Notes: a model not told the origin generated them from the letters alone. Shown: positions 44,151 through 52,418, counted from the stretch's first letter. The stretch: DNA of 64,000 bases from Erwinia sp039023475 (GCF_039023475.1 NZ_JBCHVB010000008.1:1-64000); one strand, 5' to 3'. A program made the numbers and translations.

Positions 44151-44937
44151 GCGTTTTGCCTTATTCCTGCTGCTGCTCTGCACCGGCACTGCGGCTTTTG
44201 GCGCGCCACGGGTTATTGCCCTGGCGCCCAGCCTGACCGAGATGGCGTTTGCCGCCGGCATCACGCCGGTTGGCGTTAGCGCTTACTCTGATTTCCCTGC
44301 CGAAGCCGCCAGCATTGAGCAGGTGGCTAACTGGCAGGGGATTAATGTCGAGCGCATCATTGCCCTGAAACCTGACCTGGTTCTCGCCTGGCGGGACGGC
44401 AATCCGCGGCGTCAGGTCGAACAGCTCAGGGCGTTTGGTCTGAGAGTTGAGTGGATAGAGCCGACCACCGTTGCACAAGTCGCCGCCGCGCTGCGCATGC
44501 TGAAGGCCTGGAGTCCCGCTCCGCAGCAGGCAGAGCAGGCGGCGGTGAAGCTGGAGCAGCAGCTTGCCGCGCTGCATAAACGTTATGATGGCGCGTCGCA
44601 TAAAGCCGTTTTCCTGCAGTTCGGACAGCGCCCTCTTTTTACCGCCTCAGGCGACACGCTGCAGAACCAGATCCTCAAGCTGTGCGGCGGCGAAAATATC
44701 TTTGCCGACAGCCCGGTGCCCTGGCCGCAGGTAAGCCGCGAGCAGGTTTTACTGCGCAATCCGGCGCTAATCGTCACGGGAGGCGATGCCGCGCGCATTT
44801 CTGCCGTGAAGGCGTTCTGGCAGCCCCAGCTGAAAATTCCGGTTATCGCCATTAAAGAAGACTGGTTCAGCCGCCCCGGCCCGCGCATTCTGCTGGCAGC
44901 GCAGCAGCTATGCCGTGAGCTTCACCCAGACCGCTAA
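44143..44937 (+). CDS. btuF: Vitamin B12 periplasmic binding protein
   Basis: BtuF delivers cobalamin to the BtuCD importer. The 264-residue precursor (E. coli 266) has a signal peptide ending near AAFGA. The two-lobed class III binding-protein fold shows PRVIALAPSLTEMAFAAG and VGVSAYSDFPAEA, with a conserved WQGINVERI segment. The start is GTG within the end of mtn (8-bp overlap), so they are coupled, as in E. coli. The yadS gene that follows in E. coli is missing here. Confidence 0.95.
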   Translation: MAKRFALFLLLLCTGTAAFGAPRVIALAPSLTEMAFAAGITPVGVSAYSDFPAEAASIEQVANWQGINVERIIALKPDLVLAWRDGNPRRQVEQLRAFGLRVEWIEPTTVAQVAAALRMLKAWSPAPQQAEQAAVKLEQQLAALHKRYDGASHKAVFLQFGQRPLFTASGDTLQNQILKLCGGENIFADSPVPWPQVSREQVLLRNPALIVTGGDAARISAVKAFWQPQLKIPVIAIKEDWFSRPGPRILLAAQQLCRELHPDR

Positions 44938-45072
44938 CCGCCCGTCGTAAAACCGAAGAATAGGGTTAAAGTTCCGGCGAAAAGTGACGTTAATTATATA
45001 ACGAGGCAGCGGAGCAGGTATTCACGCTGTCCGATTTGGGGCAACCCCTTTTGCACACCAGGATTTTAAAAA

Positions 45073-45327
45073 ATGAAAGCCGTTTATCTGGCCCTTGGCC
45101 TGGTGATGGCAGGTCATGCCTGCGCGGCCTCAACAACGGGCAGCATAGGGGTCAAACTGACCATTTACTCGCAATGTCACATTGACGGGCAAAGTACCAC
45201 ACCAGCATCCTTACCCACCGCTGACTGCGGCAAACAGCGCGCCGCTCAGCCCCGGATTACACGTACGCTTATTTCGCCCGGCGAGGGCGTAAGGAAGAAG
45301 ATTAAATTAGTCACGGTAGAGTGGTAA
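45073..45327 (+). CDS. Small secreted protein of unknown function
   Basis: The 84-residue precursor has a signal peptide (MKAVYLALGLVMAGHACA, cleavage near residue 18-19). The mature part begins STTGSIGVKLTIYSQCHIDGQ and has two mature-part cysteines (YSQC and ADCG) that could form a disulfide. The opening strand pattern recalls spore-coat-U/fimbrial-like small domains, but the protein is too short for a confident match. AGGA lies about 10 bases before the ATG. It occupies the slot held by yadS in E. coli, between btuF and erpA, and ends at a GC-rich hairpin. Confidence 0.6.
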   Translation: MKAVYLALGLVMAGHACAASTTGSIGVKLTIYSQCHIDGQSTTPASLPTADCGKQRAAQPRITRTLISPGEGVRKKIKLVTVEW

Positions 45328-45331
45328 AAGG

Positions 45332-45358
45332 CGCCCCGGCAGCGAACGCGCCGGGGCG
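45332..45358. terminator. Hairpin between convergent small gene and erpA
   Basis: CGCCCCGGC (45332-45340) pairs perfectly with GCCGGGGCG (45350-45358). On the minus strand CCTTTT follows, so it probably ends the erpA transcript and perhaps the rightward gene too. Confidence 0.65.
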
Positions 45359-45363
45359 ATAAC

Positions 45364-45708
45364 TCAGATACTGAACGAAGAGCCACAGCCGCAGGTAGTT
45401 TTCGCATTCGGGTTGGTAACGATAAAACGCGATCCCTCCAGACCTTCGGTATAGTCCACCGAACCGCCCACCAGATATTGCAGGCTCATCGGGTCGACAA
45501 CCAGCGCCACGCCCGCTTTCTCAATCGTCATGTCGCCATCGTTTACCTTATCATCAAAGGTAAAACCGTACTGGAAGCCGCTACAGCCACCGCCGGTGAT
45601 ATAGACGCGCAGTTTCAGATCGGGATTTTCCTCATCTGAAATCAGATTTTTGACTTTACTGGCCGCTGCTTCAGTAAATTGCAGGGGCAGAGCTATATCG
45701 TCACTCAT
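45364..45708 (-). CDS. erpA: Iron-sulfur cluster insertion protein ErpA
   Basis: ErpA is an A-type carrier that delivers Fe-S clusters, for example to IspG/IspH in the MEP pathway. At 114 residues it equals E. coli. The three cluster-binding cysteines are Cys42 (GGGCSG), Cys106 and Cys108 (TCGCGSSF). It stands alone between clcA and the small secreted gene. Confidence 0.97.
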   Translation of the reverse strand: MSDDIALPLQFTEAAASKVKNLISDEENPDLKLRVYITGGGCSGFQYGFTFDDKVNDGDMTIEKAGVALVVDPMSLQYLVGGSVDYTEGLEGSRFIVTNPNAKTTCGCGSSFSI

Positions 45709-45797
45709 TTAACACCTCAGTATGCATTCAGGCCGATCGCCTACAGGTCATAATTCGACCATCATTTGCACCATTATCTAATACACAAGTATAGCAA

Positions 45798-47237
45798 TCA
45801 AGTATCCGCCGGTTTTGCTGATGCGTACGTGGCACTCTGTGCGGCCACTGCCTCATCCTCTTTCTTTTGCTGCTTCGCCAGCACGCGGGAGAGCAGCGTG
45901 GAATAGAGCGGCGTTCCGCCCAGGAACTGGGCCAGCAGGGTTGCGCCGAGGCAGGTAATAATCATCGGCAAAATCAGCTGATAATTGTCGGTCATCTCCA
46001 GTACCAGCACGATGCCCGTCAGAGGCGCCCTGACCGACGCCGCAAACAGCGCGCCCATCCCCGCTATGGCAAAGGTGCCCGCCTGGAGATGGTATTCGGG
46101 AAACAGCGACGCGCTGGCCATGCCGAAAGCGGTGCCCAGCAGCGTCCCGAGCGCCAGCATCGGGGCGAAGATGCCGCCGGGCGCTCCCGAGGCAAAACAG
46201 AGCAGTGTGGTGATAATGCGGGTGATAAAAATAAACAGCAGCATACCCACGGTATAATTGCCCGCCGCCGCGATGGGGATCAGGCTGAAGCCACCGCCTG
46301 CCGCCTCCGGTTCAATAAGGCCCAGCACCCCGCACACACCTCCCAGCACGGCTCCCATAATCAGGATCTTTTTCATATTGCCGCCGTGGAAGCGCTGGAA
46401 GAGATCCTGGGTTCTGAAGATCAGCCTGTTAAACAGCACGCCCACAATGCCGAAAAGCATGCCCAGCAGCAGATAGAGCCAGAGCGTTTCAACGGGCGCA
46501 TCGACCAGCTTACCGACGTCGATCACGGCCCCTTCACCGTTGAAGATGCGAAAGACGATGCTCGACATAATAACGCCGATAAACACGGCCTTGATGGAGA
46601 TAACGTTGAAGCGAAACTGTAAACGCATCTCCTCGATAATAAAGAGGATCCCGGCAAGCGGCGCGTTAAAGGCGGCGGAAAGGCCCGCGGCAGCCCCGGT
46701 CGCCAGCAGCGAATGGCGCGCTTCCGCGCTTTTCATCCGGAAGATATCCAGCACCATGCGGCCAATATTACCGCCGAGCTGCACCGTCGGCCCTTCACGG
46801 CCCAGCACCATGCCCGCACCCAGGGTGCCCATTCCGCCGATAAACTTAACGGGGATTACCCGCCACCAGCGTACCGGGCGCAGCTCCTCAAGCGCGCCTT
46901 CAATTTCAGGTATGCCTGAACCTGACGCCTCAGGGGCAAAGCGCTGCACCAGATAATAGCCCACCACCGCCAGCAGGGCGGAGAGCAGAAAGGCCAGAGG
47001 AAAGGCCAGCACCCAGTAATCATCCACCGCAGAGAGTATCGTCAGCCGCTGGCTGCTGATGAAGTTCACCGCTTTCTCAAACGCCACGCCGACCAGCCCG
47101 GCCAGCGCGCCGACGATCCCGGCCATGATCAGGACTGCAACAGGGGTTTTGTCGCGCCGTAAAAGCAGACGAAGGAAGTCGCCACGTCGCGCCGGGACGA
47201 CCTTTAATTGTTCCGAAGAGGCACCGTTTCCGCTCAT
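45798..47237 (-). CDS. clcA: H+/Cl- exchange transporter ClcA
   Basis: ClcA swaps two chloride ions for one proton and helps extreme acid resistance. The 479-residue inner-membrane protein (E. coli 473) keeps every key residue: Ser107 in GSGIPE, the gating Glu148 in GREGP, the proton glutamate Glu203 and the filter GAPGGIFAP. It is divergent from hemL. Confidence 0.96.
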   Translation of the reverse strand: MSGNGASSEQLKVVPARRGDFLRLLLRRDKTPVAVLIMAGIVGALAGLVGVAFEKAVNFISSQRLTILSAVDDYWVLAFPLAFLLSALLAVVGYYLVQRFAPEASGSGIPEIEGALEELRPVRWWRVIPVKFIGGMGTLGAGMVLGREGPTVQLGGNIGRMVLDIFRMKSAEARHSLLATGAAAGLSAAFNAPLAGILFIIEEMRLQFRFNVISIKAVFIGVIMSSIVFRIFNGEGAVIDVGKLVDAPVETLWLYLLLGMLFGIVGVLFNRLIFRTQDLFQRFHGGNMKKILIMGAVLGGVCGVLGLIEPEAAGGGFSLIPIAAAGNYTVGMLLFIFITRIITTLLCFASGAPGGIFAPMLALGTLLGTAFGMASASLFPEYHLQAGTFAIAGMGALFAASVRAPLTGIVLVLEMTDNYQLILPMIITCLGATLLAQFLGGTPLYSTLLSRVLAKQQKKEDEAVAAQSATYASAKPADT

Positions 47238-47406
47238 AATCCTTTCAGTATCAGAGAAAGATAACCCCGTATACTACTCTCCCCGCTCGTCATGTCTCGT
47301 GAAAATTCAACAGCAACTGCGCCAGAGGCGCGACTTACCTTTCACCCGGACGGCATGTTCACATAGAATAGTGAGGTTTTTTTAATGCATCCTCAGGAGC
47401 GGAACC

Positions 47407-48690
47407 ATGAGCAAGTCTGAAAATCTCTACACTCAGGCGCAACAACTAATTCCCGGCGGCGTTAATTCGCCGGTGCGCGCCTTTACCGGCGTTGGCGGTG
47501 TGCCGCTCTTTATTGAACGGGCGAACGGCGCCTGGCTGTATGACGCTGACGGCAAAGCTTACGTGGATTACGTCGGCTCCTGGGGGCCGATGGTGCTGGG
47601 GCATAACCACCCCGCCATTCGTGAAGCGGTGATTGAAGCCGTCGGGCGCGGACTGAGCTTTGGTGCGCCAACCGAGATGGAAGTCAAAATGGCGGCGCTG
47701 GTCACCGAACTGGTGCCGACGATGGATATGGTGCGCATGGTGAACTCCGGAACCGAAGCGACCATGAGCGCCATCCGCCTGGCGCGTGGCTTTACCGGCC
47801 GGGATAAAATCATCAAGTTTGAGGGCTGCTATCACGGTCATGCCGACTGTCTGCTGGTGAAAGCGGGTTCCGGCGCGCTCACGCTGGGTCAGCCGGACTC
47901 TCCCGGCGTCCCGGCAGACTTCGCCAAACATACGTTAACCTGCACCTATAACGATCTCGATTCCGTTCGCGCCGCCTTTGAGCAGTATCCGCATGAAATC
48001 GCCTGCATCATCGTTGAGCCCGTTGCCGGAAACATGAACTGCATCCCTCCGCAGCCTGACTTCCTGCCGGGCCTGCGGGCGCTCTGCGATGAGTTCGGCG
48101 CGCTGTTTATTATTGATGAAGTGATGACCGGCTTCCGCGTGGCACTGGCCGGCGCGCAGGCGCACTACGGCGTGGTTCCTGACCTGACCTGTCTGGGGAA
48201 AATTATCGGTGGCGGTATGCCGGTGGGCGCATTCGGTGGTCGTCGCGAGGTGATGGAAGCGCTGGCGCCAACCGGCCCTGTCTATCAGGCGGGGACGCTT
48301 TCCGGTAACCCGATTGCGATGGCGGCGGGCTTTGCCTGCCTGAGCGAAATCGCCAAACCCGGCACGCACGCCACCCTGACGGCTCTGACCGACCAGCTGG
48401 CTGAAGGCCTGCTCCACGCCGCGAAAGAAGCGAATATTCCGCTGGTAGTGAATCACGTTGGCGGCATGTTTGGCCTGTTCTTCACCAGCGCCGAAACGGT
48501 CACCAGCTACCAGGACGTGAAGGCGTGTGATGTCGACCGCTTCCGGAAATTCTTCCACCTGATGCTGGAAGAGGGCGTCTATCTGGCCCCTTCCGCCTTT
48601 GAAGCGGGCTTTATGTCGCTGGCGCATACCGCTGAGGATATTCAGCACACCGTTGACGCGGCACGCCGCAGCTTCGCGAAGCTGGCATAA
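47407..48690 (+). CDS. hemL: Glutamate-1-semialdehyde 2,1-aminomutase
   Basis: HemL makes 5-aminolevulinate, the heme and siroheme precursor, from glutamate semialdehyde. The 427-residue class III aminotransferase has PLP Lys265 (CLGKIIGGGMPVGA), the cofactor aspartate in FIIDEVMTGFR and NSGTEATMSAIRLARG. An AGGAG site is placed well before the ATG. In E. coli it is the convergent neighbour of fhuB; here the eptA-pmrAB genes intervene. Confidence 0.97.
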   Translation: MSKSENLYTQAQQLIPGGVNSPVRAFTGVGGVPLFIERANGAWLYDADGKAYVDYVGSWGPMVLGHNHPAIREAVIEAVGRGLSFGAPTEMEVKMAALVTELVPTMDMVRMVNSGTEATMSAIRLARGFTGRDKIIKFEGCYHGHADCLLVKAGSGALTLGQPDSPGVPADFAKHTLTCTYNDLDSVRAAFEQYPHEIACIIVEPVAGNMNCIPPQPDFLPGLRALCDEFGALFIIDEVMTGFRVALAGAQAHYGVVPDLTCLGKIIGGGMPVGAFGGRREVMEALAPTGPVYQAGTLSGNPIAMAAGFACLSEIAKPGTHATLTALTDQLAEGLLHAAKEANIPLVVNHVGGMFGLFFTSAETVTSYQDVKACDVDRFRKFFHLMLEEGVYLAPSAFEAGFMSLAHTAEDIQHTVDAARRSFAKLA

Positions 48691-48697
48691 CGGCAAC

Positions 48698-48820
48698 ACC
48701 TGTAGCCGTGGCCGACGTCACACTCTCCGGAACCGCAGTGAGGAGGGGCATAAACGGGCAACCTTAAGGGCCTTAAGGTTATCCTAATGTTGCCCTGTTA
48801 GCCTCACGGCCAACACAGGT
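48698..48820 (+). promoter_or_regulatory. eptA-pmrAB promoter region with PmrA box in nested dyads
   Basis: CTTAAG-GTTAT-CCTAAT (48772-48788) fits the PmrA box (YTTAAK-N5-YTTAAK) with one mismatch. TAGCCT, 10 bp further (48799-48804), is a candidate -10. A second CTTAAG (48763-48768) makes a perfect 10-bp dyad around G48770 (48760-48780). GGGCAAC/GTTGCCC (48756-48762, 48789-48795) and ACCTGT-GCCGTG arms (48698-48710, 48805-48820) enclose it. PmrA autoregulation is predicted; the outer arms might also serve hemL termination. Confidence 0.65.
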
Positions 48821-48837
48821 CACCGGATTGTTTTGAA

Positions 48838-50481
48838 ATGCCACAGCTGCCTTTTATCAGGAGGCCGGCGCTGAGCCGGCTCTCTTTTATTACCCTCTTT
48901 GCTGCTTATATCGCTATTTTTCTCAACCTTGCCTACTACCGTCAGGTTCTGGCCGTGATGCCACTGACTTCCATCCACAATATATTTGTTTTTCTTTCGA
49001 TGCCGCTGGTGATATTCAGCGTTATCCATATTGTTCTGACGCTCGCCTCTCTCATCTGGCTTGAGCGGTTCACCCTTGCCATCCTCCTGCTTATTTCCGC
49101 CGCCACGCAATATTTTATTCTTACCTTTGGCATCGTGATGGACAGATCGATGATCGCCAACATGCTCGATACGACCGCCGCAGAATCCTTTGCCTTGCTG
49201 ACGCCGCAGTTTGTGCTCAGCCTGCTCTTCTCCGGCGTGCTGGCTGTCATGCTGGCTTTCTGGATAAGGATTAACAAAAACGCTTCTGTGGTGAGAGGAG
49301 TGCTCGTCCGCGCAGGCAGCATAACGCTCGGCGTGGCGTTGATTCTTTTCGTCGCGCTGCTGTTTTATAAAGATTACGCTTCGCTATTTCGCAATAATAA
49401 AGAGCTGGTCAAAGCGCTTAATCCGTCCAACAGCATTGCCGCCTCCTGGTCTTATTATTCACATCACCGGCTGGCTAACCTGCCGCTGATAAAAATGGGT
49501 GAAGATGCCAGACAAGCTCCCGCACAACCCGCAGATCATAAACAGCACCTGACCATCCTGATTGTTGGGGAAACCTCCCGGGCGGCTGACTTTTCCCTCT
49601 CGGGCTACTCGCGTCAGACCAATCCTCTGCTGGAAAAAGATCGTGTGATTTATTTTCCCAACACCCATTCCTGCGGCACTTCGACGGCGGTCTCGGTTCC
49701 CTGCATGTTCTCAGGCATGCCGCGCAGAGACTATAATGACGAGCTGGCCAGCCATCGGGAAGGTTTACTGGATATCATGCAGCGCGCGGGCATCAGCGTA
49801 TTATGGAATGAGAACGATGGCGGATGTAAAGGCGCCTGCGATCGGGTTCCCCATCAGAATATGACGGATCTTAACCTGCCGGGCATGTGCATTAATGGTG
49901 AGTGCTACGATGAGGTTCTGTTCCACGGGCTGGAAGACTATATCGACCGGCTAAAAGGCAACGGTGTGATTGTGCTGCACACCATCGGCAGCCACGGCCC
50001 AACGTATTCTCACCGCTACCCTTCTCAATTTAAAAAGTATACGCCTGACTGTGAAACCAACCAGATTCAGACCTGTTCACAGCAGCAGTTGGTAAATACT
50101 TATGACAATACTGTTCTCTATGTCGATTATATTGTTGATAAAGCCATTGGCATTCTGAAAAAACATCAGGACAGGTTCACCAGCAATCTGGTCTACCTTT
50201 CCGATCATGGTGAGTCCTTAGGTGAAAATGGCGCATATTTGCATGGTCTGCCCTATGCGATCGCCCCGGATCAGCAGAAGCATATTCCCATGCTGATCTG
50301 GTTATCCCCGGACTATCAGAAGCAATATGCGGTTAAGATGGATTGCCTTAATAAACTGGCGGTATCCAGAGCTTTTTCGCAGGATAACCTTTTCTCAACC
50401 ATGCTTGGATTAGCGGGTGTAGAGACCCGGCAATACAAACCTGCCGATGATATCCTGACGACATGCCGGAGTTCATCCTGA
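48838..50481 (+). CDS. eptA: Lipid A phosphoethanolamine transferase
   Basis: EptA (PmrC) transfers phosphoethanolamine from phosphatidylethanolamine to lipid A phosphates at the periplasmic face of the inner membrane, lowering charge and giving polymyxin resistance. At 547 residues it equals E. coli EptA. Five N-terminal membrane helices precede an alkaline-phosphatase-like domain with VGETSRAADFSLSGYSRQTNP and the nucleophile Thr281 in SCGTSTAVSVPCM. The zinc-site SDHGESLGENG and six or more structural cysteines follow. The stop overlaps the pmrA start (TGATG). Confidence 0.95.
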   Translation: MPQLPFIRRPALSRLSFITLFAAYIAIFLNLAYYRQVLAVMPLTSIHNIFVFLSMPLVIFSVIHIVLTLASLIWLERFTLAILLLISAATQYFILTFGIVMDRSMIANMLDTTAAESFALLTPQFVLSLLFSGVLAVMLAFWIRINKNASVVRGVLVRAGSITLGVALILFVALLFYKDYASLFRNNKELVKALNPSNSIAASWSYYSHHRLANLPLIKMGEDARQAPAQPADHKQHLTILIVGETSRAADFSLSGYSRQTNPLLEKDRVIYFPNTHSCGTSTAVSVPCMFSGMPRRDYNDELASHREGLLDIMQRAGISVLWNENDGGCKGACDRVPHQNMTDLNLPGMCINGECYDEVLFHGLEDYIDRLKGNGVIVLHTIGSHGPTYSHRYPSQFKKYTPDCETNQIQTCSQQQLVNTYDNTVLYVDYIVDKAIGILKKHQDRFTSNLVYLSDHGESLGENGAYLHGLPYAIAPDQQKHIPMLIWLSPDYQKQYAVKMDCLNKLAVSRAFSQDNLFSTMLGLAGVETRQYKPADDILTTCRSSS

Positions 50482-51161
50482 TGAAAATATTGGTTGTGGA
50501 AGACGATGCTCTTTTATTGCAGGGCCTGGTTCTGGCGCTGGAGGGCGAAGGCTATGTCTGTGATACGGCGACCAGCGTCCGGGAGGCGGAAGCGAACCTG
50601 ATATCGGGCCTCTACAGCCTGCTGATCCTCGATCTGGGGCTACCTGATGAGGATGGACTTCACTTTCTATTACGCCTGCGGCGGCAGAAAAAAATGCAGC
50701 CGGTCCTGATCCTTACTGCCCGCGATACGATTGCGGAACGTATTGCGGGACTTGATGCCGGGGGCGACGATTATCTGATCAAACCGTTCTCACTGGATGA
50801 GTTACTTGCCCGCATCCGGGCGCTCATCCGGCGCCATGTTAATCAGGGTGACAACAAGGTGGAGGTTGGCAGCCTGGTGCTGGATTTAACCCACCGTCAG
50901 ATACATCTTGCCGGTAACTTGCTGGAGCTGACGCCGAAAGAGTTTGCGCTTCTCTCGCGGCTGATGCTGAAAGCGGGGCAGCCTGTCCACCGTGAAGTGC
51001 TCTACAGCGATATCTATAACTGGGATACGGAGCCCTTAACCAATACGCTGGAAGTGCATATTCATAATTTGCGGGAGAAAATTGGCAAATCCACCATCCG
51101 TACCCTGCGGGGTTTTGGTTATGCTCTGGCCAGACCTGAGGATAAAGGTGAGACGCCATGA
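50481..51161 (+). CDS. pmrA: Two-component response regulator PmrA/BasR
   Basis: PmrA is an OmpR-family regulator that activates lipid A modification genes. The ATG at 50481 overlaps the eptA stop and gives MKILVVEDDALLLQGL and 226 residues (E. coli BasR 222); upstream codons in frame are part of eptA. The phospho-acceptor is Asp51 (LILDLGLPDEDG), with Lys in YLIKPF. The C-terminal winged helix shows ELTPKEFALLSRLM and NTLEVHIHNLREKIG. It overlaps pmrB by 4 bp. Confidence 0.95.
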   Translation: MKILVVEDDALLLQGLVLALEGEGYVCDTATSVREAEANLISGLYSLLILDLGLPDEDGLHFLLRLRRQKKMQPVLILTARDTIAERIAGLDAGGDDYLIKPFSLDELLARIRALIRRHVNQGDNKVEVGSLVLDLTHRQIHLAGNLLELTPKEFALLSRLMLKAGQPVHREVLYSDIYNWDTEPLTNTLEVHIHNLREKIGKSTIRTLRGFGYALARPEDKGETP

Positions 51162-52297
51162 GGCCTGTTCCGGGATGGCGATGGCAGCACAACACGCTGC
51201 GCTTTCGCCTGCTGCTGGTGATCGGTTTGATCCTGTTTTTTTGTCAGGTCATCAGCGTGGTGTGGCTCTGGCATGAAAGCAAAGAGCAGATTCAGCTGCT
51301 GGTTGATGCCAGCCTGCATAACCATAACCAGACCCGGCATATTAATAATGAGATCCACGAAGCCGTCGCCAGCCTGGCGGTACCGAGCATTGTGATGATC
51401 GTGCTGGCGCTGGTGCTCTGTTTGCAGGCCGTTAAGTGGATAACCCGGCCCTTATCGGCGTTACAAAAACAGCTGGAGAACCGTGCCGAAGATAATCTGG
51501 CACCGGTGGAGTATCACAGCTCCGTGCAGGAAATCGACGCCGTCACCCAGGCCGTTAATCAACTGGTTGCGCGCTTAACGACAAGCCTCGCACGTGAGCG
51601 TCTTTTTACCGCCGACGTGGCGCACGAACTGCGCACCCCGCTGGCGGGTCTGCGGCTCCACCTGGAGCTGATTGAACGTAAACATGCGATAAGCGTGACG
51701 CCGCTCATTCAGCGTCTCGATCAGATGACCAACAGTATTTCGCAGCTGCTCCAGCTGGCCCGCACCGGACAAAGCTTCACCTCAGGAAACTATCAACAGG
51801 TATCGTTAGTCCATGACGTTATCCTGCCGATGCAGAATGAACTGGAAACCATGCTGATGCAGCGCCAGCAGCGGCTTGTTCTCAGACTGAATAGCGATGT
51901 GACGCTGCGTAGTGAAGCTACCCTGATCCAGGTACTGTTACGTAACCTGGTGGAGAATGCACACCGTTACAGTCCGGAAGGTTCGGCAGTCAGTATCCTG
52001 GTAGAGGCGTCCCCCCAGCCTGTGCTGCTCGTCGACGATGAAGGTCCGGGCATTGATGAAAGCAAAAGCGGAGAGCTGAGCAAAGCCTTTGTCCGCATGG
52101 ACCAGCGCTATGGAGGGATCGGACTGGGGCTGAGTATTGTCACCCGCATCGTTCAGTTACATCACGCCCAGTTTTTCCTCGAAAACCGTCCGCGCCGGGC
52201 AGGCTGCCGGGCACGGATAGTCTTCAGTCCTGACGGTGCCTCAGGTGGTAAACCAGATATGCAGAAAAATGAACAGCGTGGTGAGGCTGAACAGTAA
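51158..52297 (+). CDS. pmrB: Two-component sensor kinase PmrB/BasS
   Basis: PmrB senses ferric iron, aluminium and mild acid and phosphorylates PmrA. The 379-residue protein (E. coli 363) has two membrane helices (about 16-38 and 72-92). The short periplasmic loop carries two ExxE metal-binding motifs (ESKE 40-43, EIHE 65-68). A HAMP-like linker, the H-box ADVAHELRTPLAG, the N-box LVENAHRYSPEG and GIGLGLSIVTRI follow. Its 3' end overlaps the opposite-strand pmrR-like gene by 57 bp. Confidence 0.95.
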   Translation: MRPVPGWRWQHNTLRFRLLLVIGLILFFCQVISVVWLWHESKEQIQLLVDASLHNHNQTRHINNEIHEAVASLAVPSIVMIVLALVLCLQAVKWITRPLSALQKQLENRAEDNLAPVEYHSSVQEIDAVTQAVNQLVARLTTSLARERLFTADVAHELRTPLAGLRLHLELIERKHAISVTPLIQRLDQMTNSISQLLQLARTGQSFTSGNYQQVSLVHDVILPMQNELETMLMQRQQRLVLRLNSDVTLRSEATLIQVLLRNLVENAHRYSPEGSAVSILVEASPQPVLLVDDEGPGIDESKSGELSKAFVRMDQRYGGIGLGLSIVTRIVQLHHAQFFLENRPRRAGCRARIVFSPDGASGGKPDMQKNEQRGEAEQ

Positions 52298-52339
52298 GGC
52301 AACGTACTCACTAAGGGGTCGGGCGTTCAGATATTTCAT
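52241..52339 (-). CDS. pmrR: PmrR-like 32-residue membrane peptide
   Basis: A 32-codon frame on the minus strand starts at ATG 52337-52339 with AGGAG 6 bases upstream and stops at TGA 52241-52243. It encodes MKYLNARPLSEYVA, then a hydrophobic helix ending FLHIWFTT. The tail pattern FS(x)8FLxIWFxT, as I recall it, fits E. coli/Salmonella PmrR, a PmrA-activated peptide that binds and inhibits LpxT so that EptA can use the 1-phosphate of lipid A. A perfect PmrA box upstream and the adjacent pmrAB support this. It is antisense to the last 57 bp of pmrB. Confidence 0.75.
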   Translation of the reverse strand: MKYLNARPLSEYVALLFSLTTLFIFLHIWFTT

Positions 52340-52341
52340 GG

Positions 52342-52368
52342 CACTCTCCTGATAATTTCAGGAGAGTG
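52342..52368 (-). repeat. 11-bp perfect inverted repeat over the pmrR translation start
   Basis: CACTCTCCTGA (52342-52352) and TCAGGAGAGTG (52358-52368) are perfect complements around a 5-nt loop. The arm nearest pmrR contains its AGGAG ribosome site. If transcription starts upstream of 52368 the site would be hidden in a hairpin; if it starts inside, this is a DNA-level dyad. Confidence 0.7.
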
Positions 52369-52380
52369 TGACAAAAGAAG

Positions 52381-52397
52381 ATTAAGAGAATCTTAAG
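52381..52397 (-). promoter_or_regulatory. PmrA box upstream of pmrR
   Basis: On the minus strand CTTAAG-ATTCT-CTTAAT matches the PmrA consensus YTTAAK-N5-YTTAAK at all twelve specified positions, about 42 bp before the pmrR start. A weak -10 (CACACT, 52365-52370) lies 10 bp further, the same spacing as seen for eptA. Confidence 0.75.
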
Positions 52398-52418
52398 CGC
52401 CTCAGCGTTGAGGGCGAA

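Noticed and set aside
52342..52368. Dyad after pmrB read as an intrinsic terminator of eptA-pmrAB
   Set aside because: No T-run follows on the plus strand, and the dyad is better explained by its position over the pmrR start on the minus strand.
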